64,000 bases of DNA from CAIXZV01 sp963772565. GTDB taxonomy: Bacteria; Chloroflexota; Limnocylindria; Limnocylindrales; CSP1-4. The stretch spans positions 27,335 through 91,334 of the forward strand of contig CAVYXU010000032.1 of assembly GCA_963772565.1 (NCBI GenBank). Reading direction: 5' to 3'. The position numbers and the translations under genes are program-made. Under the pieces are notes generated by a model that saw only the letters and a program-made list of their open reading frames with translations, searched no databases and was not told the DNA's origin. Positions 53,598-61,197 of the stretch are shown here, in pieces. Position 1 is the stretch's first letter. The number at the start of each line of letters is the position of its first letter.

Positions 53598-54482
53598 TCA
53601 GCCCCGGTAGCCGGCCTCACGGAGCAGTGCCGGCAGCTCGGTCGGCGAGCCGGCGACCCGGAACCCCGCGGCCTCGAGGGCCGTGACCTTGGATGCCGCG
53701 GTGCCGCGACCGCCCGAGATGATCGCGCCGGCATGGCCCATCCGCTTGCCCTCCGGGGCGGTTCGCCCGGCGATGAACGCGACCCTGGGGACGTCGGCCA
53801 TGTGCTCGGCGGCCCACGCCGCTGCCTCCTCCTCCGCGGAGCCGCCGATCTCGCCGATCAGGACGAGTGCCTCGGTTTCCGGATCGGCGGCGAACAGCCG
53901 CAGGACATCGAGGAACTGCGTCCCGATCACGGGATCGCCGCCGATGCCCACGCATGTCGATTGCCCGAGCCCGGCATCGGTCATGGCCTGGACGGCCTCG
54001 TAGGTGAGCGTCCCCGACCGGGACACGACGCCCACCCGGCCCTCGAGGTGGATCGAGCCGGGGATGATGCCGACCTTGGCCCGGCCGGGCGACGTGGCGC
54101 CCGGGCAGTTGGGCCCGATCAGCAGCGCGCCGGCACGCTGGACGACCTCGACCACCGGGACCATGTCCAGGGCGGGGATGCCCTCGGTGATGCAGAAGAT
54201 CGTCTTGATCCCGGCGTCGACGGCCTCCAGCACGGAGTCCGGCGCGCCGGCCGCGGGGACGAAGATGCACGAGGTGTTGGCGCCGGTCTCGTTGACCGCG
54301 TCGTGCACGGTATTGAATACCGGCACGCGCCCGTCGAGTGCCGTCTGCCCGCCCTTGCCCGGCGTCATGCCCGCGACGATATTGGTCCCGTACTCGAGCA
54401 TCGCCGCGCTGTGGAAGGTGCCTTCGCGTCCGGTGATGCCGTGGACGACCAGGCGGGTGTCGTTGCCGATCAGGATGCTCAT
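53598..54482 (-). CDS. sucD: Succinyl-CoA synthetase alpha subunit
   Basis: Catalyses succinyl-CoA + NDP + Pi to succinate + CoA + NTP with SucC. 294 residues. CoA-binding Rossmann start with VHGITGREGTFH, GPNCPGATSPG, GVVSRSGTLTYEAVQAMT, GGDPVIGTQFLDVL, and the phospho-histidine in MGHAGAIISGGRGTAASK. The ATG overlaps the sucC stop (ATGA). Joins the mutase product succinyl-CoA to the TCA cycle. Confidence 0.96.
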   Translation of the reverse strand: MSILIGNDTRLVVHGITGREGTFHSAAMLEYGTNIVAGMTPGKGGQTALDGRVPVFNTVHDAVNETGANTSCIFVPAAGAPDSVLEAVDAGIKTIFCITEGIPALDMVPVVEVVQRAGALLIGPNCPGATSPGRAKVGIIPGSIHLEGRVGVVSRSGTLTYEAVQAMTDAGLGQSTCVGIGGDPVIGTQFLDVLRLFAADPETEALVLIGEIGGSAEEEAAAWAAEHMADVPRVAFIAGRTAPEGKRMGHAGAIISGGRGTAASKVTALEAAGFRVAGSPTELPALLREAGYRG

Positions 54483-55663
54483 GCCGCCGCTCCCTTCGCC
54501 GCCGCGACGGCCTTCGCGGCCGCTTCGTCGAGGCTGACGGCCGTCTCGAACCGGGCGGCCCGCAGCAGCTCCGCCGCTTCGTCCGCGTTGGTCCCCACGA
54601 TCCGGACGATCATCGGGACGTCGCGCACCTGCTGGGCACGGGCGTCGATCAGCCCGCGCGCGACCTCGTCCCCGCGGGTGATGCCGCCGAAGATGTTCAC
54701 CAGGATCGCCTTGACGCTCGCATCGGCGAGGATCAGCCGCATCGCGGCCGCGACCCGGTCCGCCTTGGCGCCACCGCCGATATCCAGGAAGTTCGCGGGC
54801 TCGCCGCCCGCGCGATGGACGAGGTCCATGGTCGTCATCGCCAGCCCGGCGCCGTTGACCATGCAGCCGATGTCGCCCTCGAGCTTGATGAACGTGAGGT
54901 CGTACCTGCGTGCCTCAACGTCGGTGGGATCCTCCGCGTCGAGGTCCCGCAGCTGCTCGAGCTGGGGATGGCGGGGGAGCGCCGAGTCATCGAGCGTGAT
55001 CTTCGCGTCGAGGCACACCAGCCGGTCCACCTGCGTGCCGTCGGCGTTGTGCTCGCGGATGACCGCCAGCGGGTTGATCTCCACCAGGTCCGCGTCGTAC
55101 GCGAGCATGGTCTTGAGCAGGCCCTTGGCGATGGCCGCCCCGGCCTTCCACTGGGTGCCGAACCCGATCGCGAACGACAGCCGGCGCGCCGCGTGGTCGG
55201 GCAGGCCGAGCAGCGGGTCGACGTGCTGGTAGACGATCGCGTCCGGGTTGTCGACGGCGACCTGCTCGATCTCGACCCCGCCCTCGGCGGAGCCGATGAA
55301 CATCAGCCGCCGCGTGGCCCGATCGAGGACGACCGAGAGGTAGTACTCCTTGACGATCTCGGCCGCGGGCGCGACCATCACGCGCCGGACCGGGAGCCCC
55401 TTGATCTCGAGCGCGAAGATCTGCGCCGCGACGTCCTCGGCCTCGTCCGCGGTGGCGGCCAGGCGTACGCCCCCGGCCTTGCCGCGCCCGCCGACCAGCA
55501 CCTGGGCCTTGATGACGACCTTGCCGGTTGCGTTGGCCGGGTCGTCGAGGAACCGGACGGCGGCCGCCCGGGCCTGCGACGGCGTGCGTGCGACCTCCCA
55601 CGCGGGAACGGGGAGGCCCTGGGCGACGAGCAGCGACTTCGCGTCGGCTTCTTGGATCTTCAC
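54479..55663 (-). CDS. sucC: Succinyl-CoA synthetase beta subunit
   Basis: 394 residues from GTG 55663, chosen because AGGAGG lies 14 nt upstream and the protein then starts VKIQEADAKSLLVAQGLPVPAW as in SucC. ATP-grasp fold: VVIKAQVLVGGRGKAGGVRLA, DLVEINPLAV and LDAKITLDDSAL, C-terminal GDIGCMVNGAGLAMTTMDLVHRAGGEPANFLDIGGGA and NIFGGITRGDEVARG. A TATGAT at 55707-55712 on the minus strand is a plausible -10. Divergent from the isocitrate dehydrogenase gene. Confidence 0.96.
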   Translation of the reverse strand: MKIQEADAKSLLVAQGLPVPAWEVARTPSQARAAAVRFLDDPANATGKVVIKAQVLVGGRGKAGGVRLAATADEAEDVAAQIFALEIKGLPVRRVMVAPAAEIVKEYYLSVVLDRATRRLMFIGSAEGGVEIEQVAVDNPDAIVYQHVDPLLGLPDHAARRLSFAIGFGTQWKAGAAIAKGLLKTMLAYDADLVEINPLAVIREHNADGTQVDRLVCLDAKITLDDSALPRHPQLEQLRDLDAEDPTDVEARRYDLTFIKLEGDIGCMVNGAGLAMTTMDLVHRAGGEPANFLDIGGGAKADRVAAAMRLILADASVKAILVNIFGGITRGDEVARGLIDARAQQVRDVPMIVRIVGTNADEAAELLRAARFETAVSLDEAAAKAVAAAKGAAA

Positions 55664-55880
55664 GCGACGGGCAAGACCTCCTGGCGATCGTGTTGGGCGG
55701 ACCCCGATCATAGCCGCCGGGCTCCAGGATCCGCTGAGACGAAGGGACCCGTCGACCGGCGCCATCCGGCCCGTTGTGACGGGCGCGGCCGCAGGAGACG
55801 GGGTGGCGCCCGCCGGAATATGTGCGCAATGGCTCACGGAGCGGGGGTCCGAAGTCAGCGCCCGACCCGTTCGGGCCCGC

Positions 55881-55886
55881 TAGAAT
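55881..55886 (+). promoter_or_regulatory. -10 element TAGAAT of leaderless icd
   Basis: TAGAAT lies exactly 6 nt before the ATG at 55893, with no Shine-Dalgarno, so the mRNA of the isocitrate dehydrogenase-sdh unit probably starts at its AUG. Confidence 0.55.
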
Positions 55887-55892
55887 GCCTGC

Positions 55893-56915
55893 ATGCCCCA
55901 CCTAGTCACCCTCATCCCCGGCGACGGCATCGGGCCGGAGCTGGCGGAAGCAACACGTCGTGTCCTGGATGCCTCGGGCGTCGCCTTCGAATGGGAGGTC
56001 CAGCACGCCGGCGAGGCGGTCATGGCCCAGTACGGGACTCCGCTCCCGGAGCACGTCCTGGAGTCGATCCGCCGCAACAGGGTGGCGCTCAAGGGCCCGA
56101 TCACGACCCCGGTCGGCGCCGGCTTCCGAAGCGTGAATGTCGCGCTCCGCCAGAAGCTCGGGCTGTACGCGAACCTGCGCCCCGCTCGGTCGATCAAGGG
56201 CCTTGACACGCGGTACGAGGACGTGGACCTGGTCATCGTCCGCGAGAACACCGAGGACCTCTACGCCGGCATCGAGCACATGGTCGGCCGGGACGCCGCG
56301 GAGAGCATCAAGATCATCACGCGCGAGGCGTCGGAGCGGATCGCGCGGTTCGCGTTCGAGTACGCGGTCGCCAACAACCGCCACAAGGTCACGGCGGTCC
56401 ACAAGGCGAACATCATGAAGCTCTCGGACGGGCTGTTCCTCGAGAGCTGCCGGACGGTCGCCGCCGACTACGCGGGAAAGATCGACTTCGAGGACCGGAT
56501 CGTCGACAACATGTGCATGCAGCTGGTCCAGAAGCCCGAACTGTACGACGTGATGGTGCTGCCCAACCTGTACGGCGACATCGTCAGCGACCTGTGCGCC
56601 GGCCTGGTGGGCGGATTGGGGGTTGCCCCGGGCGCGAACATCGGCACGGAGGCGTCCGTGTTCGAGGCGGTGCACGGCTCGGCGCCCAAATATGCGGGCC
56701 AGGACAAGGCCAATCCGACGGCGCTCATGCTGTCGGGCGTGCTCATGCTCCGGCACCTCGGCGAGCAGGCAGCCGCGGAGCGCGTCGAGACGGCGCTTCG
56801 CGAGGTCATCGCCGAGGGCAAGCACACCACGTACGACCTCGGCGGCGACGCTGGAACCAGCGGCTTCGCCGACGCGATCATCGAGCGGCTCGGCACGTCC
56901 GTGGCCGCCTCCTGA
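55893..56915 (+). CDS. icd: NAD-dependent isocitrate dehydrogenase
   Basis: Oxidative decarboxylation of isocitrate to 2-oxoglutarate. 340 residues, the size of monomeric-chain NAD-IDH in the isocitrate/isopropylmalate dehydrogenase family. IPGDGIGPE start, GLYANLRPARSIKG substrate region, RENTEDLYAGIEH, active-site Lys in HKANIMKLSDGLF, and the family signature NLYGDIVSDLCAGLVGGLG. Isopropylmalate or homoisocitrate dehydrogenase is the alternative, but the neighbouring succinyl-CoA synthetase and succinate dehydrogenase genes favour IDH. Leaderless promoter; a hairpin separates it from sdhC. Confidence 0.9.
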   Translation: MPHLVTLIPGDGIGPELAEATRRVLDASGVAFEWEVQHAGEAVMAQYGTPLPEHVLESIRRNRVALKGPITTPVGAGFRSVNVALRQKLGLYANLRPARSIKGLDTRYEDVDLVIVRENTEDLYAGIEHMVGRDAAESIKIITREASERIARFAFEYAVANNRHKVTAVHKANIMKLSDGLFLESCRTVAADYAGKIDFEDRIVDNMCMQLVQKPELYDVMVLPNLYGDIVSDLCAGLVGGLGVAPGANIGTEASVFEAVHGSAPKYAGQDKANPTALMLSGVLMLRHLGEQAAAERVETALREVIAEGKHTTYDLGGDAGTSGFADAIIERLGTSVAAS

Positions 56916-56933
56916 CCGGGCTCCGGCCCGGTC
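56914..56933 (+). other. Intercistronic hairpin between icd and sdhC
   Basis: GACCGGGC-tccg-GCCCGGTC, 8-bp stem starting at the icd stop codon. No T-run. It could trim expression of the downstream sdh genes or protect the upstream message. GGAGG for sdhC follows at 56942-56946. Confidence 0.45.
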
Positions 56934-56950
56934 ACAGCGACGGAGGCTTC

Positions 56951-57334
56951 ATGCTCCTGCGGTATCGGGGCAGCGAGGGGATGCTCGCCTGGGCGTTCCA
57001 CCGCATCTCGGGAATCGCCATCTGGCTGTTCATCCTGCTCCACGTCCTCGACATCTGGCTCGTGGGGGCGAACCCCGGGCTGTACGACGAGGTGCTGCAG
57101 ATCTACGCGAGCCCGTTCGGCCGGGTGATGGAGTCGCTGCTCGGCGCGGCGCTCCTGTACCACGCCCTCAACGGCCTGCGGATCATCATCATGGACTTCT
57201 GGCCGGTGATGACCAACTACCACAAGCAGCTGTGGTACGCGAACTGGGTGCTGTTCGCGGTGATCGGCCTGCCGATCCTCATCCAGATCATGGCCCCGGC
57301 CTTCGGGTTCGCAGCTCCATTCAGGTTCCAGTGA
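56951..57334 (+). CDS. sdhC: Succinate dehydrogenase cytochrome b556 subunit
   Basis: 127 residues, three transmembrane helices. The Sdh C family signature is seen in WAFHRISGIAIWLFILLHVLD (Ser/Arg quinone-site residues, His for haem) and YHALNGLRIIIMDFWP. Anchors the SdhAB head and carries electrons to quinone. ATG 56951 with GGAGG 5 nt away. The stop overlaps the sdhD ATG. Confidence 0.9.
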   Translation: MLLRYRGSEGMLAWAFHRISGIAIWLFILLHVLDIWLVGANPGLYDEVLQIYASPFGRVMESLLGAALLYHALNGLRIIIMDFWPVMTNYHKQLWYANWVLFAVIGLPILIQIMAPAFGFAAPFRFQ

Positions 57335-57726
57335 TGGCATCCAACGTCACGCGCTCGGGTCGCGCTCGGCCGCAGGGAGGCGGCTGGGAGCTCGTCATCT
57401 GGTACCTGATGCGGCTCACGGGGCTGGGCCTGTTCGTGACCGCGCTCGGTCACTACATCATCGTCCACTTCCTGTTCGACCCGTCCGAGCAGACGGCCAA
57501 GTGGATTACCGACGAGCGGTGGGGGAACATCGCCTGGCGGACCGTCGACTGGCTGATGCTGACGTTCGTCGTGTTTCACGCGTTCATGGGCCTGCGCACG
57601 GTCGTCCAGGACTACACCACCGGCGGCGTGCGCACCCTGCTCACGATGGGCTTGTACCTGGGTGCGATCGTGCTGTTCGCGATGGGCACCATCGTCGTCG
57701 CCACGCTCCAGTTCCCGACACCATGA
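57334..57726 (+). CDS. sdhD: Succinate dehydrogenase hydrophobic membrane anchor
   Basis: 130 residues, three transmembrane helices after a basic N-terminus of about 20 residues. WYLMRLTGLGLFVTALGHYIIVHFL and FVVFHAFMGLRTVVQDY match SdhD/SdhC anchors (His ligands H49-like and H in VFHAFMG). Overlaps sdhC by one nucleotide and sdhA by four. Confidence 0.88.
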   Translation: MASNVTRSGRARPQGGGWELVIWYLMRLTGLGLFVTALGHYIIVHFLFDPSEQTAKWITDERWGNIAWRTVDWLMLTFVVFHAFMGLRTVVQDYTTGGVRTLLTMGLYLGAIVLFAMGTIVVATLQFPTP

Positions 57727-59468
57727 TCCACGACCACGAGGCCCTGATCGTCGGCGCCGGCGGCGCCGGCCTGTGGGCCGCGCTCGAGCTGGCCAGGGCC
57801 GGTGTCGACTCCGCGGTCCTGACCAAGCTGTACCCGACCCGCTCCCACACCGGCGCCGCCCAGGGCGGCGTGTGTGCCGCCCTGGGCAACCAGGAGGAGG
57901 ACCACTGGGAGTGGCACATGTTCGACACCATCAAGGGTGGCGACTACCTCGTCGACCAGGACGCCGCCGAGGTGCTCGCGCGCGAGGCGATCGAGACCGT
58001 GATCGAGCTCGAGCACATGGGCCTGCCGTTCAACCGCACCTCGGACGGAAAGATCGACCAGCGGCGCTTCGGCGGCCACACCCGAAACTACGGCGAGGCC
58101 GCGGTCAAGCGCGCCTGCTTCGCGGCCGACAGGACCGGCCACATGATCCTGCAGACCCTCTACCAGCAGTGCATCAAGCACGGGGTCAAGTTCTACGACG
58201 AGTACCACGTCGTCGACCTCGTGACCGAGGGCGGTGAGCTCGGCGAGGGTGGGCGAGCAGCCGGGGTGGTCGCGTACAAGATCGCCGATGGCGAGCTCGT
58301 CACGCTGCGGTCCAAGGCGGTGCTGCTCGCGACCGGCGGGTTCGGGCGCATGTTCCGGGTCACCTCGAACGCATGGAGCCTCACCGGCGACGGCGTCTCG
58401 CTCGCGTACCGGCACGGCGTCCCGATGCAGGACATGGAGTTCTACCAGTTCCATCCCACCGGGATCGTCGGGATCGGGATCCTGCTATCGGAGGCGGCTC
58501 GCGGCGAAGGCGCCTACCTCCTCGACAACGACGGCTTCCGGTTCATGGAGCGATACGCCCCCAAGCTGATGGAGCTCGCGCCCCGCGACATGGTGAGCCG
58601 GGCGATCCACCAGGAGATCCGCGCCGGGCGCGGCATCGATGGCAAGGACTACGTGTACCTCGACGTTCGCCACCTGGGCCGCAAGCTGATCGACGAGAAG
58701 TTGCCGGACATCACCGACTTCGTCCGTGTCTACCAGGGCATCGAGCCCTACACGGAGCCGATCCCGATCCAGCCCACGGCGCACTACGCGATGGGCGGCA
58801 TCCCCACGAACCTGCTCACCCAGGTGACCCGCGACGCGGCCAACACGGTCGTCCCGGGGCTGTACGCGGCAGGCGAGGCCGCGTGTGTGTCCGTGCACGG
58901 CGCGAACCGCCTGGGCACCAACTCGCTGGTGGACCTGCTGGTGTTCGGGCGACGGGCCGGACGGCAGATGGCCATCGACGTCAAGGGCGTCGGGATCCCG
59001 GAGATCGACCCCGACGTGATGGAGCCGGTGCGCGCAGAGATCGAGGCGATCCGGGATCGTGCCAAGGGGGAGCGCAAGGAGGCGATCCGCACGGAGCTCG
59101 CCGACGTGATGATGGACGACGCCGGTGTCTACCGGGACGCCGAAGGCCTCGAGCGCGCCCGGGCCAAGGTCGCCGAGCTCCGCGGGCGCTACGCGGCCGT
59201 TTCGATCGACGACAAGGGGACGACGTTCAACACCGATCTCCTCGAGGCGCGCGAGGTCGGATACCTGCTCGACTGTGCCGAGACGATGGTGGCGGCGTGC
59301 ATCAATCGCAAGGAAAGCCGTGGCGCGCACAGCCGGGAGGACTATCCGGAGCGAGACGACGTGAACTTCCTCACCCATTCCCTCGCGACGAAGGGCACCG
59401 ACGGGGTCGAGCTGGACTACAAGCCGGTCACGATCACCAAGTTCCAGCCCAAGCCGCGTGTCTACTAG
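57723..59468 (+). CDS. sdhA: Succinate dehydrogenase flavoprotein subunit
   Basis: 581 residues. FAD Rossmann GAGGAGLWAALELA at residues 11-24; the FAD-linking His42 in RSHTGAAQGGV; substrate and catalytic segments MEFYQFHPTGIVG, LSEAARGEGAYLL, and HYAMGGIPTN; CVSVHGANRLGTNSLVDLLVFG near the FAD ribose. The C-terminal helical domain ends in YKPVTITKFQPKPRVY. Oxidises succinate to fumarate. ATGA overlap with sdhD. Confidence 0.97.
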   Translation: MIHDHEALIVGAGGAGLWAALELARAGVDSAVLTKLYPTRSHTGAAQGGVCAALGNQEEDHWEWHMFDTIKGGDYLVDQDAAEVLAREAIETVIELEHMGLPFNRTSDGKIDQRRFGGHTRNYGEAAVKRACFAADRTGHMILQTLYQQCIKHGVKFYDEYHVVDLVTEGGELGEGGRAAGVVAYKIADGELVTLRSKAVLLATGGFGRMFRVTSNAWSLTGDGVSLAYRHGVPMQDMEFYQFHPTGIVGIGILLSEAARGEGAYLLDNDGFRFMERYAPKLMELAPRDMVSRAIHQEIRAGRGIDGKDYVYLDVRHLGRKLIDEKLPDITDFVRVYQGIEPYTEPIPIQPTAHYAMGGIPTNLLTQVTRDAANTVVPGLYAAGEAACVSVHGANRLGTNSLVDLLVFGRRAGRQMAIDVKGVGIPEIDPDVMEPVRAEIEAIRDRAKGERKEAIRTELADVMMDDAGVYRDAEGLERARAKVAELRGRYAAVSIDDKGTTFNTDLLEAREVGYLLDCAETMVAACINRKESRGAHSREDYPERDDVNFLTHSLATKGTDGVELDYKPVTITKFQPKPRVY

Positions 59469-59485
59469 GGCGGGGGAGCGACCGA

Positions 59486-60187
59486 ATGACTGTTGAGCTG
59501 CGGATCCTCCGCTACGACCCGGAGCGGGACCAGAGGCCCCACGAGGAGCGGTACACGGTCGAGGCCGGTCCCATGGACCGGGTCCTCGATCTGCTCCACA
59601 AGGTCAAGTACGAGCAGGACGGAACGCTGACGTTCCGCCGGTCGTGCGGCCATGGCGTGTGCGGATCCGATGCCATGCTGATCAACGGCCGGAACCGGCT
59701 CGCATGCAAGATCCGGGTCGACCAGCTCGGCGGCAGGAAGATCACGGTCGCGCCGCTGCCGGGCCTGCCGGTGATGAAGGACCTCGTCGTCGACATGGAT
59801 GCCTTCTTCGCCAAGTTCCGGAGCGTCCAGCCGTTCCTCCTTGCCGAGGGGCCCGCCCCGGAGCGTGAGCGGCGCCAGTCGGCGGCGGACCGGGCGCGCT
59901 ACGACGACACGACCAAGTGCATCCTGTGCGCCGCGTGCACCTCGTCGTGCCCGTCGTTCTGGGCGCAGCCGGGGTACGTCGGGCCGGCGGCGATCGTCAA
60001 CGCCCACCGGTTCATCTTCGATACCCGCGACGATGGGGCCGACGAGCGGCTCGAGATCCTCGCGGACAACGACGGGGTCTGGCGCTGCCGCACGATCTTC
60101 AACTGCACCGATGCGTGTCCGCGTGGGATCCACATCACGCAGGCGATCCTCGAGGTGTCCTCGGCGATCGTGGGGAGACACGCCTGA
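59486..60187 (+). CDS. sdhB: Succinate dehydrogenase iron-sulfur subunit
   Basis: 233 residues from ATG 59486. [2Fe-2S] ligands C54, C59, D62 and C74 (the Asp at the third position is usual in SdhB); a CILCAACTSSCP motif and CRTIFNCTDACPRGIHI supply the [4Fe-4S] and [3Fe-4S] ligands. Relays electrons from SdhA to the membrane anchor. 17 nt after sdhA. Its stop overlaps a CTG that may start the RNase HI gene. Confidence 0.97.
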   Translation: MTVELRILRYDPERDQRPHEERYTVEAGPMDRVLDLLHKVKYEQDGTLTFRRSCGHGVCGSDAMLINGRNRLACKIRVDQLGGRKITVAPLPGLPVMKDLVVDMDAFFAKFRSVQPFLLAEGPAPERERRQSAADRARYDDTTKCILCAACTSSCPSFWAQPGYVGPAAIVNAHRFIFDTRDDGADERLEILADNDGVWRCRTIFNCTDACPRGIHITQAILEVSSAIVGRHA

Positions 60188-60219
60188 GCGAGGCGCAGCT
60201 GCCGGTCTATCCCCACCTC

Positions 60220-60687
60220 GTGATCCGGACGGACGGCGCGGCGCGGGGAAACCCCGGTCCGGCGTCGCTCGGCGCGGCGCTGTTCGACGGCTCTCGCCCG
60301 GACGCGCAGGACCCGGCCGCGCCGCCGGATGCGACGATCTCCGAGGCCCTCGGCCACCAGACGAACAACGTGGCGGAGTGGACCGGGGTCGTTCGTGCCC
60401 TCGAGCTGGCGCGCCGGCTGGGTGCGGAGCGCGTCGACCTGTTCCTGGATTCCAAGCTGATCGTGGAGCAGCTCCACGGCCGCTGGCGCGTCAAGGATGC
60501 CAAGCTCCAGCCGCTGTGGGCCGACGCGACGGCGATCCTGGGCGGCTTCCGGCGATGGTCTGCGACGCACGTGCCACGGGCGCAGAACTCGACGGCGGAC
60601 CGCCTTGCGAACGAGGCGCTGGACCGGGTGGCGGCGGGTGGCCCGGCGCGCGTCGCGCGGGCGCGTCTCGTGACCCCCGACGCCTGA
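60220..60687 (+). CDS. rnhA: Ribonuclease HI
   Basis: Degrades RNA in RNA-DNA hybrids. Numbered from GTG 60220, the four active-site acids are present: D5 (RTDGAARGNPGP), E53 (NNVAEWTGVVRALE), D77 (FLDSKLIVEQ) and D127 (NSTADRLANEAL). 155 residues. The GTG leaves only four residues before the catalytic Asp; the frame is open upstream and a CTG at 60184 would overlap the sdhB stop as CTGA, adding 12 residues (LSEAQLPVYPHL). That CTG start is plausible but unproven. It belongs to the bacterial RNase HI type that also occurs in high-GC Gram-positives. Confidence 0.93.
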   Translation: MIRTDGAARGNPGPASLGAALFDGSRPDAQDPAAPPDATISEALGHQTNNVAEWTGVVRALELARRLGAERVDLFLDSKLIVEQLHGRWRVKDAKLQPLWADATAILGGFRRWSATHVPRAQNSTADRLANEALDRVAAGGPARVARARLVTPDA

Positions 60688-60742
60688 CGACCTGGCCCGC
60701 CGCGGGGGACCAAGCGCATTCGGGGCCGCGCCAGACCCGGGA

Positions 60743-60748
60743 TACAAT
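60743..60748 (+). promoter_or_regulatory. -10 element of the RNase P RNA promoter
   Basis: TACAAT, 7 nt before the predicted RNA 5' end at 60756. The -35 region is weak. It is the same hexamer as before the epimerase gene (11326-11331). Confidence 0.6.
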
Positions 60749-60755
60749 CCGCGGG

Positions 60756-61101
60756 CCAGCGAGACGGCCGGATGGTCGCGCGTCTGCCGGGCAACCGGGA
60801 GGCGTGAGGAAAGTCCGAGCTCCTCAGCGCAGGGTAGCGGGTAACGCCCGTCCGCCGTGAGGCGAGGACCAGTGCCACAGTGACGATGCCGGCCCTCCGG
60901 GGCCGGAGTGAAACGCGGCAAACTCTACCCGGAGCAAGGCCAAATAGGAGGGCGCAACCCCGGTTCGCCGGGGGGAGAGGTGCGCTGCCCAGCCCTCGGG
61001 TCGGCTGCAAGAGCCGTCGGGCAACCGGCGGCCTCAGATGGATGACCGTCGCCGTGGCGTGAGCCGCGGTACAGAACTCGGCTTACAGGCCGCCTCGCTG
61101 G
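60756..61101 (+). ncRNA. rnpB: RNase P RNA (type A)
   Basis: The catalytic RNA of RNase P, about 346 nt. P1: CCAGCGAG (60756-60763) pairs with CTCGCTGG (61094-61101). Universally conserved blocks are present in order: GAGGAAAGTCCGAGCTC near 60809, CAGGGTAGCGGGTAACGCC near 60831, GTGAAACGCGGCAAACTCTACCCGGAGCAAGGCCAAATAGG near 60908 (shown here by its ends and position only), and the 3' ACAGAACTCGGCTTACAGG near 61071. Only small hairpins differ from textbook type A. The 3' end is placed at the P1 closing base. Confidence 0.95.
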
Positions 61102-61185
61102 CGCCCTGCCGCACCGCCGGGGATCGAACAACATCCGTCGCAGTCGTCCGGAGCCACGGCCGCGCCCCGAGGCGGACCGTGCGGA

Positions 61186-61191
61186 TACGAT
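61186..61191 (+). promoter_or_regulatory. -10 element TACGAT of the leaderless MFS gene
   Basis: TACGAT ends 6 nt before the GTG at 61198; no Shine-Dalgarno is present. Confidence 0.5.
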
Positions 61192-61197
61192 CCGACG

